From contig NZ_JODR01000007.1 of assembly GCF_000725885.1 (NCBI RefSeq), forward strand, positions 124,001-188,000: a DNA stretch of 64,000 nucleotides. The letters run 5' to 3'. Position 1 is the stretch's first letter; every line of letters starts with the position of its first letter. Both the position numbers and the translations under genes were made by a program. A model generated the notes under the pieces. It saw nothing but the letters and a program-made list of their open reading frames with translations. It did not search any database and was not told the origin of the DNA. The DNA comes from Streptomyces albus subsp. albus. GTDB lineage: Bacteria; Actinomycetota; Actinomycetes; Streptomycetales; Streptomycetaceae. This document shows positions 17,380-26,482 of this stretch, piece by piece.

Positions 17380-17693
17380 CGAAAGGCGATGAAGGGGACG
17401 AGTAGCGTCCGTGAGCGGCCCAGAGCGATCCGGGGACGGTGGGAGCCCGGAGGCGAGCGCGGCGTGAAGATCACCCCGGAGCCGCCGGAAGAAACCCCCG
17501 CGGCACGGTCCGCGGGGCGAGTAGAACCGGCAGCGCTGCCCCAATGAGGGGGCGGGGGGCCGCACCGTGGCCCGCCGCCAAGGAGGGTGGTACCGCGGGC
17601 CCACCGCCGCACAGGCAGGCGGACTCGTCCCTCCGACGGTAGTGAAGGCGCGTGACGCCTTCCCGATGCCCGCCGGAGGAAGAAGACCCGACG
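17380..17693 (+). promoter_or_regulatory. T-box leader RNA of ileS (isoleucine specifier)
   Basis: A canonical T-box that senses uncharged tRNA-Ile. The 5' part has GATGAAGGGGACGAGTAGC and the AG-bulge/distal-loop type elements (CCAGAGCGATC, GGTGGGAGCCCGG). The specifier loop GTGAAGATCACC contains ATC at 17470-17472, followed by a purine. The conserved T-box sequence AGGGTGGTACCGCG is at 17584-17597. CCTCCG at 17630-17635 is complementary to CGGAGG at 17674-17679, the ileS ribosome-binding site, with a 7-bp hairpin (17644-17662) between them. This arrangement fits translational rather than transcriptional control, as known for actinobacterial ileS leaders. Confidence 0.9.
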
Positions 17694-20600
17694 ATGCAGT
17701 ACAACCAGGTGCCCGCCCAGGTCGATCTGCCCGCGATGGAACGCGCGGTGCTCGACTTCTGGCGTGAGAGCAAGGTGTTCGCCCGCAGCCTCCAGATGTC
17801 CGAGGGCCGCCCGGAGTGGGTCTTCTACGAGGGCCCGCCGACCGCCAACGGCATGCCCGGCGCCCACCACATCGAGGCCCGTGTCTTCAAGGACGTCTTC
17901 CCCCGGTTCCGCACCATGCGCGGCTACCACGTGGCCCGCAAGGCCGGCTGGGACTGCCACGGCCTGCCCGTCGAGCTGGCCGTGGAGAAGGAGCTGGGCT
18001 TCAACGGCAAGCAGGACATCGAGAACTTCGGCATCGCCGAGTTCAACGCCAAGTGCCGCGAGTCGGTGACCCGGCACACCGACGCGTTCGCCGAGCTGAC
18101 GACCCGCATGGGCTACTGGGTCGACATGGACGACGCCTACCGCACGATGAACCCCGAGTACATCGAGTCGGTGTGGTGGTCGCTCAAGCAGATCTTCGAG
18201 AAGGGCCTGCTGGTCCAGGACCACCGCGTGGCCCCCTGGTGCCCGCGCTGCGGAACCGGCCTGTCCGACCACGAGCTGGCGCAGGGCTACGAGACGGTCG
18301 TCGACCCGTCCGTCTACGTCACGATGCCGCTGACGTCCGGCCCGCTGGCCGGCGAGGCGTCGCTGATGGTGTGGACGACCACGCCCTGGACGCTGGTGTC
18401 GAACGTCGCGGTCGCCGCGCACCCCGACGTCACCTACGTCGTCGCCTCCAACGGCACCGACAAGGTCGTCGTCGCCGAACCGCTGCTGGCCTCCGCGCTC
18501 GGCGAGGAGTGGCACATCACCGGCCAGCGCTACACGGGCCGCGAGATGAACGGCTGGCACTACCAGCGCCCGTTCGAGCTGGTGGACATCCCGGGTGCCC
18601 ACTTCGTCGTCAACGACACCTACGTCACCACCGAGGACGGCACCGGCATGGTGCACCTGGCGCCCTTCGGTGAGGACGACTTCCGGGTGGCCCGCGCCAA
18701 CGGCATCGACCCGGTCGTCCCCGTCCGCGCCGACGGCACCTTCGACCCGGACCTGGACCTGGTCGGCGGCCAGTTCTTCAAGAAGGCCGACGAAGCCCTG
18801 GTCGCGGACATGGCGGAGCGCGGCATCCTCTTCCGGCACGTGGCCTATGAACACAGCTACCCCCACTGCTGGCGCTGCCACACGGCCCTCATCTACTACC
18901 CGCAGCCGTCGTGGTACATCCGCACGACGCGGATCAAGGACGCGCTGCTGCGGGAGAACGAGGCCACCAACTGGTTCCCCGAGTCCGTCAAGCACGGCCG
19001 CTTCGGCGACTGGCTGGACAACAACGTCGACTGGGCCCTCTCCCGCAACCGCTACTGGGGCACCCCGCTCCCCATCTGGCGCTGCGAGGAGGACCACCTC
19101 ACCTGCGTCGGCTCCCTCGCCGAGCTGAGCGAGCTGTCCGGCAGCGACCAGTCCGGCCTCGACCCGCACCGCCCCTACATCGACGCGGTCACCTTCCCCT
19201 GCCCCGCCGAGGGCTGCGGGCGCACCGCCACCCGCGTCCCGGAGGTCATCGACGCCTGGTACGACTCGGGCTCGATGCCCTTCGCGCAGTGGGGCTACCC
19301 GTACAAGAACAAGGAACTGTTCGAGAAGCGGTACCCGGCCCAGTTCATCTCCGAGGCCATCGACCAGACCCGCGGCTGGTTCTACACGCTGATGGCCGTC
19401 GGCACCCTCGTCTTCGACAAGTCCTCCTACGAGAACGTCGTCTGCCTCGGCCACATCCTCGCCGAGGACGGCCGCAAGATGTCCAAGCACCTGGGCAACA
19501 TCCTGGAGCCCATCCCGCTCATGGAGCAGCACGGCGCCGACGCGGTGCGCTGGTTCATGGCCGCCGGCGGCTCCCCCTGGGCCGCCCGCCGGGTGGGCCA
19601 CGGCACCATCCAGGAAGTCGTCCGCAAGACGCTGCTGACCTACTGGAACACCGTCGCCTTCCAGGCGCTGTACGCCCGCACCAGCGGCTGGGCCCCCTCC
19701 GAGACCGACCCGGCCCCGGAACAGCGCCCGCTGCTCGACCGCTGGCTGCTCAGCGAACTGCACGCCCTGGTCGACCAGGTCACCCTCGCCATGGACGCCT
19801 ACGACACCCAGCGCGCGGGCAAGCTGCTGTCCACCTTCGTCGACGACCTGTCCAACTGGTACGTCCGCCGCTCCCGCCGCCGCTTCTGGCAGGGCGACAC
19901 CGCCGCGCTGCGCACCCTGCACGAGGTGGTGGAGACGGTCACCAAGCTGATGGCGCCCATCACCCCGTTCATCACCGAACGGGTCTGGCAGGACCTCATC
20001 GTCCCCGTCACCCCGGGCGCGCCGGACTCGGTCCACCTGTCCGCCTGGCCCGAGGCCGATTTGACCCGCATCGACGCGGAGCTGTCCCAGGACATGCTGC
20101 TGGTGCGGCGTCTGGTGGAGCTGGGCCGCGCCTCGCGCGCCGAGTCCGGCGTCAAGACCCGCCAGCCGCTGTCCCGCGCGCTGATCGCCGCGCAGGGCTT
20201 CGAGACGCTGTCGCCGGAGATGCGCACCCAGATCACCGAGGAGCTGAACGTCGAGGAGCTGGCCTCGCTCTCCGAGGTCGGCGGCTCCCTCGTCGACACC
20301 TCGGCGAAGGCCAACTTCCGTGCGCTGGGCCGCCGCTTCGGCAAGGAGACCCAGAGCGTGGCCCGGGCCATCGCGGAGGCCGACGCCGCCGCCCTGGCCG
20401 TGGCCCTGCGCGAGGGCACCGCCTCGGTCGAGGTCAACGGCGAGACCGTCGCCCTCAGCCCCGAGGAGGTCATCATCACCGAAACCCCGCGCGAGGGCTG
20501 GTCGGTGGCCTCCGACGCGGGCGCCACGGTCGCGCTCGACCTGGAGATCACCCCGGAGCTGCGGCGCACGGGCCTGGCCCGGGACGCCATCCGGCTCATC

Positions 20601-20822
20601 CAGGAGGCCCGCAAGAACTCCGGCCTCGATGTCGCCGACCGGATCGAACTTCGCTGGCAGTCCACCGACGAGGACGTCTCCCGCGCCCTCGCCGAGCACA
20701 CCTTCCTCATCGCCGAGGAGGTTCTGGCCACCGAGTTCGCCCAGGGCGACCCGACCGAGCTGGAGGGTCCCTCCTTCGAGGACGAGGGCCTCGCCCTCAC
20801 CTTCCGTCTCCGCAAGGCGTGA
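17694..20822 (+). CDS. ileS: Isoleucyl-tRNA synthetase
   Basis: A 1042-residue class Ia synthetase that charges tRNA-Ile and edits misactivated valine. The HIGH-type motif is in PTANGMPGAHH (residues 49-59) and the KMSKS-type motif is GRKMSKHLGN (about 593-602). WTTTPWTL marks the CP1 editing domain, and the C-terminal third is the anticodon-binding helical domain. The length and motif forms match the actinobacterial/eukaryote-like IleS clade. ATG at 17694 follows GGAGG with rather long spacing (14 bases). Expression is controlled by the T-box leader directly upstream. Confidence 0.97.
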   Translation: MQYNQVPAQVDLPAMERAVLDFWRESKVFARSLQMSEGRPEWVFYEGPPTANGMPGAHHIEARVFKDVFPRFRTMRGYHVARKAGWDCHGLPVELAVEKELGFNGKQDIENFGIAEFNAKCRESVTRHTDAFAELTTRMGYWVDMDDAYRTMNPEYIESVWWSLKQIFEKGLLVQDHRVAPWCPRCGTGLSDHELAQGYETVVDPSVYVTMPLTSGPLAGEASLMVWTTTPWTLVSNVAVAAHPDVTYVVASNGTDKVVVAEPLLASALGEEWHITGQRYTGREMNGWHYQRPFELVDIPGAHFVVNDTYVTTEDGTGMVHLAPFGEDDFRVARANGIDPVVPVRADGTFDPDLDLVGGQFFKKADEALVADMAERGILFRHVAYEHSYPHCWRCHTALIYYPQPSWYIRTTRIKDALLRENEATNWFPESVKHGRFGDWLDNNVDWALSRNRYWGTPLPIWRCEEDHLTCVGSLAELSELSGSDQSGLDPHRPYIDAVTFPCPAEGCGRTATRVPEVIDAWYDSGSMPFAQWGYPYKNKELFEKRYPAQFISEAIDQTRGWFYTLMAVGTLVFDKSSYENVVCLGHILAEDGRKMSKHLGNILEPIPLMEQHGADAVRWFMAAGGSPWAARRVGHGTIQEVVRKTLLTYWNTVAFQALYARTSGWAPSETDPAPEQRPLLDRWLLSELHALVDQVTLAMDAYDTQRAGKLLSTFVDDLSNWYVRRSRRRFWQGDTAALRTLHEVVETVTKLMAPITPFITERVWQDLIVPVTPGAPDSVHLSAWPEADLTRIDAELSQDMLLVRRLVELGRASRAESGVKTRQPLSRALIAAQGFETLSPEMRTQITEELNVEELASLSEVGGSLVDTSAKANFRALGRRFGKETQSVARAIAEADAAALAVALREGTASVEVNGETVALSPEEVIITETPREGWSVASDAGATVALDLEITPELRRTGLARDAIRLIQEARKNSGLDVADRIELRWQSTDEDVSRALAEHTFLIAEEVLATEFAQGDPTELEGPSFEDEGLALTFRLRKA

Positions 20823-20850
20823 CGGACGGGGCGCCCCCCCGCACAACCCC

Positions 20851-20875
20851 GCCAGGGGGCCGCGCGCCCCCTGGC
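20851..20875 (+). terminator. First hairpin after ileS
   Basis: GCCAGGGGGC (20851-20860) pairs with GCCCCCTGGC (20866-20875) around a 5-base loop, 28 bases after the ileS stop. Confidence 0.7.
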
Positions 20876-20890
20876 ATCCCGGGCACCCCC

Positions 20891-20938
20891 CAGGCGCCGG
20901 ACGGACCGACACCGCAGGTCCGTCCGGCGCCTGAACTT
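20891..20938 (+). terminator. Second hairpin after ileS, with T-tract
   Basis: A perfect 17-bp stem (20891-20907 with 20917-20933) and 9-base loop is followed by AACTTTT. This is the most classical intrinsic terminator in the window. Confidence 0.9.
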
Positions 20939-20967
20939 TTCCGAGCCGGGCTCAACCCGACCGAAAC

Positions 20968-21008
20968 GGGCCGGGCCCGAGAGCTGGAATCGCTCTCGGG
21001 CCCGGCCC
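20968..21008. terminator. Third hairpin, between ileS and divIVA
   Basis: A perfect 16-bp stem (20968-20983 with 20993-21008) and 9-base loop lies 22 bases from the divIVA stop codon, read from the opposite strand. It probably ends divIVA transcription and insulates both directions. Confidence 0.85.
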
Positions 21009-21030
21009 GATGGTGAAAGGGTTCAGCGTG

Positions 21031-22176
21031 TCAGCTGTCGTCCTCGTCGATGAGGAAACCCCTCATGGGCGACGGCGCCTGCGCCGGCTGCGGCCCGCCC
21101 TGCGGTCGCACGGGAGCCATCGGCTGCGTCATCGCGGGCGACATCTGCTGCTGCCCGCCGTACGAGTGCCCGGCACCGCCCTGGGTGTGCGGGCCGCCCT
21201 GTCCGGCGTGGCCGCCCATGGAGTGCCCGTTGGCACCCATCGACTGGTGGCCGCCCATGGAGCCGCCACCACTGGTGGCCGCACCCGCGGGAGCACCGGC
21301 CGAGGCCATCGACGGCGCGGGCAGCGACGCGGCGGCCGGGGTGCGCGGCGGCGCCAGCGAGTCGTCCGCCTGGTTCTCCAGCTGGCGCAGCTGGCTCTCC
21401 AGGTACGACTTCAGACGCGTGCGGTACTCGCGCTCGAAGCCGCGCAGGTCCTCGACCTTGCGCTCCAGCGTGGCGCGGGCGGACTCCAGGGAGCCCATGG
21501 CGACACGGTGCTTCTCCTGCGCGTCCCGCTCCAGCGCGTCGGCCTTGGCGCGCGCGTCCCGCTCCAGACCCTCGGCGCGGCTGCGCGCCTCACCGACGAT
21601 CTTGTTGGCCTCGGAACGGGCCTCCGCGATCGCCTGGTCGGCGGTCTGCTGCGCCAGCGACAGCACGCGGGCGGCGCTGTCGTTGTTCTGACCGGGCATC
21701 TGCGGGCCGCCCTGCGGACCGCCGGGGCCCATCGGGCCGCCCTGCTGCGGGCCGGGGCCGCCGGGGCCCATCGGACCGCCCTGCGGGCCCGGGCCACCGG
21801 GACCGCCGGGCCCACCGGGGCCCGCGGGAAGCTGCGCCTGTGCGCCGGGAAGCTGCGGCGGACCGCCCATGCCCTGCTGCTGGGGCGGGACGGGCTGCGG
21901 TCCGGATATGGCGGCGGGCACGGGGGCCCCGCCTTGCTGCTGCTGACGGTCCTGAGGTTCGGGTGGCTTTCGCATGCCGCCCTGTTGTTGGTTCTGCGCC
22001 GCGGCACGCGTGGCGGCTGCCAGCTTGGCGCGCAGGTCCTCGTTCTCGCGCAGCAGTCGGGTCAGTTCGGCTTCGACCTCATCGAGGAAGGCGTCGACCT
22101 CGTCCTCGTCATAGCCTTCCCGCAGACGGACGGTCGTGAACTGCTTGTTCCGCACGTCCTCGGGGGTCAGGGGCAT
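21031..22176 (-). CDS. divIVA: Polar growth scaffold DivIVA
   Basis: A 381-residue coiled-coil scaffold that binds curved membrane at hyphal tips and directs apical wall growth. The conserved N-terminal membrane-binding segment is [13 protein letters not shown]...[21 protein letters not shown] (residues 1-37, quoted in parts). A coiled coil follows (about 38-57). Then comes a long Gln/Gly/Pro-rich insertion (about 58-170), a second long coiled coil (about 175-260), and a Gly/Ser/Met/Gln-rich disordered tail. Such an insertion is typical of streptomycete DivIVA. ATG at 22176 follows GAGGTGAAG. It is the last gene of the dcw cluster. Confidence 0.95.
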   Translation of the reverse strand: MPLTPEDVRNKQFTTVRLREGYDEDEVDAFLDEVEAELTRLLRENEDLRAKLAAATRAAAQNQQQGGMRKPPEPQDRQQQQGGAPVPAAISGPQPVPPQQQGMGGPPQLPGAQAQLPAGPGGPGGPGGPGPQGGPMGPGGPGPQQGGPMGPGGPQGGPQMPGQNNDSAARVLSLAQQTADQAIAEARSEANKIVGEARSRAEGLERDARAKADALERDAQEKHRVAMGSLESARATLERKVEDLRGFEREYRTRLKSYLESQLRQLENQADDSLAPPRTPAAASLPAPSMASAGAPAGAATSGGGSMGGHQSMGANGHSMGGHAGQGGPHTQGGAGHSYGGQQQMSPAMTQPMAPVRPQGGPQPAQAPSPMRGFLIDEDDS

Positions 22177-22227
22177 CTCTTCACCTCAACGTAAGTCGTC
22201 GGCATACCGGCAAGACCATGTGATCGT

Positions 22228-22512
22228 TCACACCCAGCCCACGACGGTGATCAGGATGTAGACGATGATCATGAGCACGAAGAAGGACAGGTCGAGCGCC
22301 ACGCCCCCGAAGCGCAGCGGTGGGATGAACCGCCGCAAAAGCTTGAGTGGCGGATCGGTGACAGTGTAGGCGGCCTCCAGGATGACCACCATCGCCTTGC
22401 CGGGTTGCCATGAGCGGGCGAACTGGAAGACATAGTCCATCACCAGCCGGAAGATCAGCACGAGCAGGAAGACATAGAGCGCGATTTGGACCACGTCCAA
22501 TGCGGTTCTCAT
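22228..22512 (-). CDS. sepG: SepG/YlmG (YggT family) membrane protein
   Basis: A 94-residue protein with two membrane helices (about 5-25 and 72-92) and the YggT-family core TDPPLKLLRRFIPPLRFGGVALD (central part RRFIPPLRFGG). In Streptomyces this dcw-linked protein is SepG, which helps position SsgB and FtsZ at sporulation septa and affects nucleoid compaction. It lies 65 bases downstream of sepF and 51 bases upstream of divIVA, in the same direction. Confidence 0.9.
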   Translation of the reverse strand: MRTALDVVQIALYVFLLVLIFRLVMDYVFQFARSWQPGKAMVVILEAAYTVTDPPLKLLRRFIPPLRFGGVALDLSFFVLMIIVYILITVVGWV

Positions 22513-22577
22513 CTACGCGTCCCTCTCCCCTGGGGTGCTCGTGCGGCCTGGCGGCCCGTTCCTGGATTCTGCCTGTC

Positions 22578-23216
22578 TCAGCTCTGGTTGAAGAACCCGC
22601 CCTCCGCGATGCGGGCCTTGTCCTCCGCCGTGACATCGACGTTAGCAGGAGACAGCAGGAACACCTTCTGCGTCACTCGCTCGATACTGCCGTGCAGACC
22701 GAAGACCAGACCAGCCGCAAAGTCGACAAGTCGCTTCGCGTCGGTGTCGTCCATCTCCGTCAGATTCATGATCACCGGAGTGCCCTCACGGAAGTGTTCC
22801 CCGATGGTACGGGCCTCGTTGTAGGTGCGTGGGTGCAGCGTGGTGATCCGGTACGGCTCACGTTCGGACACGACCTTGGGCATGATCACCGGGGCACTCT
22901 TCTCGACGTTCTGGCGTTCAGGTGTGATGGATGACACCGGAGCGATTCTTCCAGGTCGTCCACTTTCGGCAGCAACCGCCGGAGTTGGCTCCTGCTCCCG
23001 TTCCCGCTGCGCCGGCGGGTGAACGACCCGTACCGGTTCGTCCGGTTCGGCCTTCTGGAGGGAATGATGTGATTCTTCCGACTCGTACCGCCGACGGTCA
23101 CGTTCGGGCTCGGGCTCGGGCTCGAACTCGTCGTCGGGGTCGAACCCCCGGCCGTCGTACCCATCGTCCTCCACGAGGCCGAGGTAGACCGCCATCTTGC
23201 GCATCGCGCCGGCCAT
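22578..23216 (-). CDS. sepF: Cell division protein SepF
   Basis: A 212-residue membrane anchor and bundler of FtsZ. The N-terminal amphipathic helix is [14 protein letters not shown]. An acidic and Pro-rich linker follows (about 18-115), then the SepF core (about 120-205), which includes [19 protein letters not shown] and [16 protein letters not shown]. The 140-base gap upstream (23217-23356) contains an AT-rich TATATG element on this strand, so sepF may have its own promoter in addition to read-through from ftsZ-ylmD-ylmE. Confidence 0.94.
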   Translation of the reverse strand: MAGAMRKMAVYLGLVEDDGYDGRGFDPDDEFEPEPEPERDRRRYESEESHHSLQKAEPDEPVRVVHPPAQREREQEPTPAVAAESGRPGRIAPVSSITPERQNVEKSAPVIMPKVVSEREPYRITTLHPRTYNEARTIGEHFREGTPVIMNLTEMDDTDAKRLVDFAAGLVFGLHGSIERVTQKVFLLSPANVDVTAEDKARIAEGGFFNQS

Positions 23217-23356
23217 TCTCTGCGTCCTCCGCTCTGTGGTGGATCGACTCCGCCCCCGTCACCGGTGGCCCTGGGATGATCCACGCGCCCTCTCCGACCG
23301 GCCTTTCCGGCGGAAATGACCATATATTCTGCTGTGGCCCAACTCGTTTGGCGACG

Positions 23357-24115
23357 TTACCGGAGCCGGGGTCGCTGACCGAGTATCGCGCTGCCGACGC
23401 GCACATGTGTCGCACCCGCGCGCACGGCTTCCTCCAGGTCCGCGCTCATCCCCGCCGAAACCATCGTGGCAGCAGGATGGGCCGCACGCAGGCTCGTTGA
23501 GATTTCCCTCAGCCGCTCGAAGGCGGCCTCCGGCTGCCCGGCGAGCGGCCCCGTCAACGGTGCGACGGTCATCACTCCGTCGAGCCGCAATCCCTGAGCC
23601 GCCGTCACCGCTTCCGCGAGATCGGTCACACCGTCGGGTGCCACTCCGCCCCGCTCGCCGACCGAGCCGGACTCCGCGTCGAACGCCACCTGGATCAGAC
23701 AGCCGATCTCACGTTCGGCACGGACGGCGGCACCGGAGAGCGCGGTCACCAGCCGGGCCCGGTCCACCGAGTGCACGCGGTCGGCGTAACCGGCAACGGA
23801 GCGGGCCTTGTTGGTCTGGAGCTGGCCGACGAAGTGCCAGGTGAGCGGGGCATCGGCGCAGGCGGCAGCCTTGGGCGCGGCTTCCTGGTCGCGGTTCTCG
23901 GCCACGTTCCGCACCCCCAGCCCGGCCAGCAGCCGCACGTCCGAGGCCGGGTAGGTCTTGGTGACGACGATGAGGGTGACGTCCTCCCGCTTACGCCCCG
24001 CCGCGACGCAAGCGCTCTCGATGCGCTCCTCCACCCGGGCGAGATTGGCGGCCAGCTCCGCCTTGCGCGCCGCCTCGTCGGCGCCGGAGGGCTCCGGGGA
24101 CATCTGTGCCGTCAC
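23357..24115 (-). CDS. ylmE: YggS/YlmE family PLP-binding protein
   Basis: A 252-residue single-domain protein of the YggS/PROSC family. It binds pyridoxal 5'-phosphate through the lysine in LIVVTKTYP and has the conserved WHFVGQLQTNKAR and SAGMSADLEEAV segments. The family buffers PLP and affects amino-acid homeostasis without known catalysis. The GTG start at 24115 is 3 bases after the ylmD stop, with GAGGCGAG upstream; ATG at 24103 is an alternative. The GQ in the C-terminal VGSAILGQR is typical of family ends. Confidence 0.92.
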   Translation of the reverse strand: MTAQMSPEPSGADEAARKAELAANLARVEERIESACVAAGRKREDVTLIVVTKTYPASDVRLLAGLGVRNVAENRDQEAAPKAAACADAPLTWHFVGQLQTNKARSVAGYADRVHSVDRARLVTALSGAAVRAEREIGCLIQVAFDAESGSVGERGGVAPDGVTDLAEAVTAAQGLRLDGVMTVAPLTGPLAGQPEAAFERLREISTSLRAAHPAATMVSAGMSADLEEAVRAGATHVRVGSAILGQRPRLR

Positions 24116-24118
24116 TGT

Positions 24119-24850
24119 TCAGCTCGCCTCGATCCAGACATAACTCGCAAGCCTTCCCGTGGTCTTCTCCCTGCGGTACGAGAAGTGATCACCCGATTCC
24201 AGGGTGCATACGGAAGACTGTTCCCATCTTGTGACACCCGCCCGGGCGAGCTGCGCCCGCACCGCGGCGGCCATGTCCACGGCCGGCGTGCCCCACCGGG
24301 TCGTCGCGTACGCCTCCGGCACGACGGCCGCCACCTCGTCCCGCATCCGCGCGGGTACCTCGTAGCACCGGCCGCACACCGCGGGCCCGGTGCGCGCGAC
24401 GATCCGCTCCGGAGCGGCCCCCAGCCGGCTCATCGCCTCGACGGTCGCCTCGGCCACCCCGGCCTGGACGCCCGGCCGTCCGGCGTGCGCCGCTCCGACG
24501 ACCCCGGCGACCGGGTCGGCCAGCAGCACGGGGGTGCAGTCGGCGGTGAGCACCGCCAGCGCGAGCCCCCGGCGCGCCGTCACCACACCGTCGAGCGGAG
24601 GCGCGTCCGCGCCGAACGGAGCGTCCACGACCGCGACGTCGCGCCCGTGCACCTGATGCATCCAGACCACCTTGTCGGGTGACAGGCCGAGCGCCCGCGC
24701 GGCCCGCTCCCGGTTGGTCCGCACCGCCTCGGGGTCGTCGCCCACCGCGCCGCCGAGATTGAGCTCCTCATACGGAGCGGCGCTCACCCCGCCCCACCTG
24801 TCGGTGAAGGCGAAGTGCGCGCCGCGGACCGTCTCTTGTGCGGTTATCAC
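24119..24850 (-). CDS. pgeF: Peptidoglycan editing factor PgeF (YlmD, laccase-domain protein)
   Basis: A 243-residue multicopper-oxidase-like domain protein. The family motifs are [31 protein letters not shown] and [11 protein letters not shown], which supply the Cys/His metal ligands. In other bacteria the family edits peptidoglycan precursors by removing misincorporated L-serine. The expected AGW(R/K)G sequence reads AHAGRPG here. The GTG start at 24850 overlaps the ftsZ stop (GTGA), so translation is coupled to ftsZ. Confidence 0.9.
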   Translation of the reverse strand: MITAQETVRGAHFAFTDRWGGVSAAPYEELNLGGAVGDDPEAVRTNRERAARALGLSPDKVVWMHQVHGRDVAVVDAPFGADAPPLDGVVTARRGLALAVLTADCTPVLLADPVAGVVGAAHAGRPGVQAGVAEATVEAMSRLGAAPERIVARTGPAVCGRCYEVPARMRDEVAAVVPEAYATTRWGTPAVDMAAAVRAQLARAGVTRWEQSSVCTLESGDHFSYRREKTTGRLASYVWIEAS

Positions 24851-26091
24851 TTCAGGAAGTCCGGCACATCCAGCTCTTCCGCCTGACTGTCGTGGTACGG
24901 ACGGGCCGGCGGCACCTGCGGGGTGGTCGGCGGGGGCGGCGGCACCTCACCCACCGGGGAGGGCTCCGGACGGGCCGCCGGTACGTCGTCCTCGCGCGGC
25001 GTGACCGAGCCGAGGCCGCCGAAGGTGGGGCGCTCCGGCTCCGGATCGGCCGCCGAGGACGGCTCGTCCTTGTACGAGGAGGCGGAAGCCGGCGCGGGGA
25101 CCGAGGGGGAGCCCAGCGCCTTCTCCCCCTTCTTGGAGGGCGGCTGGCCGCCGTCGAACCCGGCGGCGATGACCGTCACCCGCACCTCGTCGCCGAGGGC
25201 GTCGTCGATAACGGCACCGAAGATGATGTTGGCCTCCGGGTGCGCGGCCTCGCTCACCAGCTGTGCGGCCTCGTTGATCTCGAACAGGCCCAGGTCCGAG
25301 CCACCGGAGATGGACAGCAGCACACCGCGCGCCCCGTCGATGGAGGCTTCCAGCAGCGGCGAGGAGATGGCCATCTCGGCGGCGGCCACCGCGCGGTCGT
25401 CGCCGCGCGCCGAGCCGATGCCCATGAGGGCCGAGCCCGCCTCCGACATCACGGACTTGACGTCCGCGAAGTCCAGGTTGATCAGGCCCGGGGTGGTGAT
25501 CAGGTCGGTGATGCCCTGGACGCCGGAGAGCAGCACCTGGTCCGCCGACTTGAAGGCGTCCAGCACACTGACCTGGCGGTCCGAGATGGACAGCAGCCGA
25601 TCGTTCGGAATGACGATCAGCGTGTCGACCTCGTCGCGGAGCCCCGCGATGCCGTCCTCGGCCTGGTTGGCCCGGCGGCGGCCCTCGAAGGTGAAGGGGC
25701 GGGTGACCACGCCGATGGTGAGCGCGCCGAGCGAGCGGGCGATGTTCGCCACGACGGGTGCGCCACCGGTGCCGGTGCCGCCGCCCTCGCCGGCGGTCAC
25801 GAAGACCATGTCGGCGCCCTTGAGGACCTCCTCGATCTCCTCGCGGTGGTCCTCGGCCGCCTTGCGGCCGACGTCCGGGTTGGCGCCGGCGCCGAGGCCG
25901 CGCGTCAGTTCGCGGCCCACATCGAGCTTGACGTCGGCGTCGCTCATCAACAGGGCTTGCGCGTCAGTGTTGATCGCGATGAACTCGACGCCCTTGAGAC
26001 CGACCTCGATCATCCGGTTGATGGCGTTCACGCCACCGCCGCCAATACCGACGACTTTGATGACTGCGAGGTAGTTCTGCGGTGCTGCCAC
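24847..26091 (-). CDS. ftsZ: Cell division GTPase FtsZ
   Basis: A 414-residue tubulin homologue that polymerises into the Z-ring and into the ladders of sporulation septa. The GTP-binding signature GGGTGTG is at residues 103-109. The catalytic T7 loop is in [14 protein letters not shown] near 207-220. A Pro/Ser-rich linker precedes the conserved C-terminal peptide ELDVPDFLK, which binds SepF and other partners. It is a little longer than usual for the genus (about 400 residues) because of the linker. A roughly 390-base upstream interval carries its own promoters. Confidence 0.97.
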   Translation of the reverse strand: MAAPQNYLAVIKVVGIGGGGVNAINRMIEVGLKGVEFIAINTDAQALLMSDADVKLDVGRELTRGLGAGANPDVGRKAAEDHREEIEEVLKGADMVFVTAGEGGGTGTGGAPVVANIARSLGALTIGVVTRPFTFEGRRRANQAEDGIAGLRDEVDTLIVIPNDRLLSISDRQVSVLDAFKSADQVLLSGVQGITDLITTPGLINLDFADVKSVMSEAGSALMGIGSARGDDRAVAAAEMAISSPLLEASIDGARGVLLSISGGSDLGLFEINEAAQLVSEAAHPEANIIFGAVIDDALGDEVRVTVIAAGFDGGQPPSKKGEKALGSPSVPAPASASSYKDEPSSAADPEPERPTFGGLGSVTPREDDVPAARPEPSPVGEVPPPPPTTPQVPPARPYHDSQAEELDVPDFLK

Positions 26092-26482
26092 GTCGAAGGC
26101 CTCTCGCCTCGAGTTACGTATCCCTGTGGGGCGGTTCGAACGCCGACCCGAACCCTAAGTGTGAAGTTTAGGGTTACCAGTGCCTGTCTTACTTGGACTC
26201 TTCGCAACGGACACTAAGTCGACAAGCGCTGGGTGTTCAACGAACACGCCGAACCTCCCGTTTTTCTTTTCACCCTATGTGATCAGCCTGAGCGGTAGCC
26301 ATCCAGGGTGCTCACCAGCCACGACGCCCGTCAACCGACGGGCGGGTGCCAACGGGCAGGCATCAGCGTGGTCACGCGAGACCCCGCGGGTCAACTGACG
26401 CGGCCCGGCACGGCGGGAGTCCAGCCGTTCGCCGCGCCCGGCCGGCGGTACGCGGGCCGGGCGGTGCGGCTCCGGCGCCGGG
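26092..26482 (-). promoter_or_regulatory. ftsZ promoter and leader interval
   Basis: A 391-base gene-free interval, AT-richer than the rest of the window between 26150 and 26290. In Streptomyces ftsZ is read from several promoters here, one developmentally controlled. An inverted repeat, AACCCTAA (26151-26158) and TTAGGGTT (26168-26175), lies 60 bases before the start codon. An 8-bp hairpin (CGCCCGTC 26325-26332 with GACGGGCG 26337-26344) could end or attenuate read-through from ftsQ. The 10-base sequence CGGGTCAACT occurs twice (near 26387 and 26479). Exact promoters could not be fixed. Confidence 0.65.

Noticed and set aside
17223..20912. Long minus-strand frame opposite ileS
   Set aside because: A shadow of ileS with no recognisable domains, overlapping the T-box leader as well.
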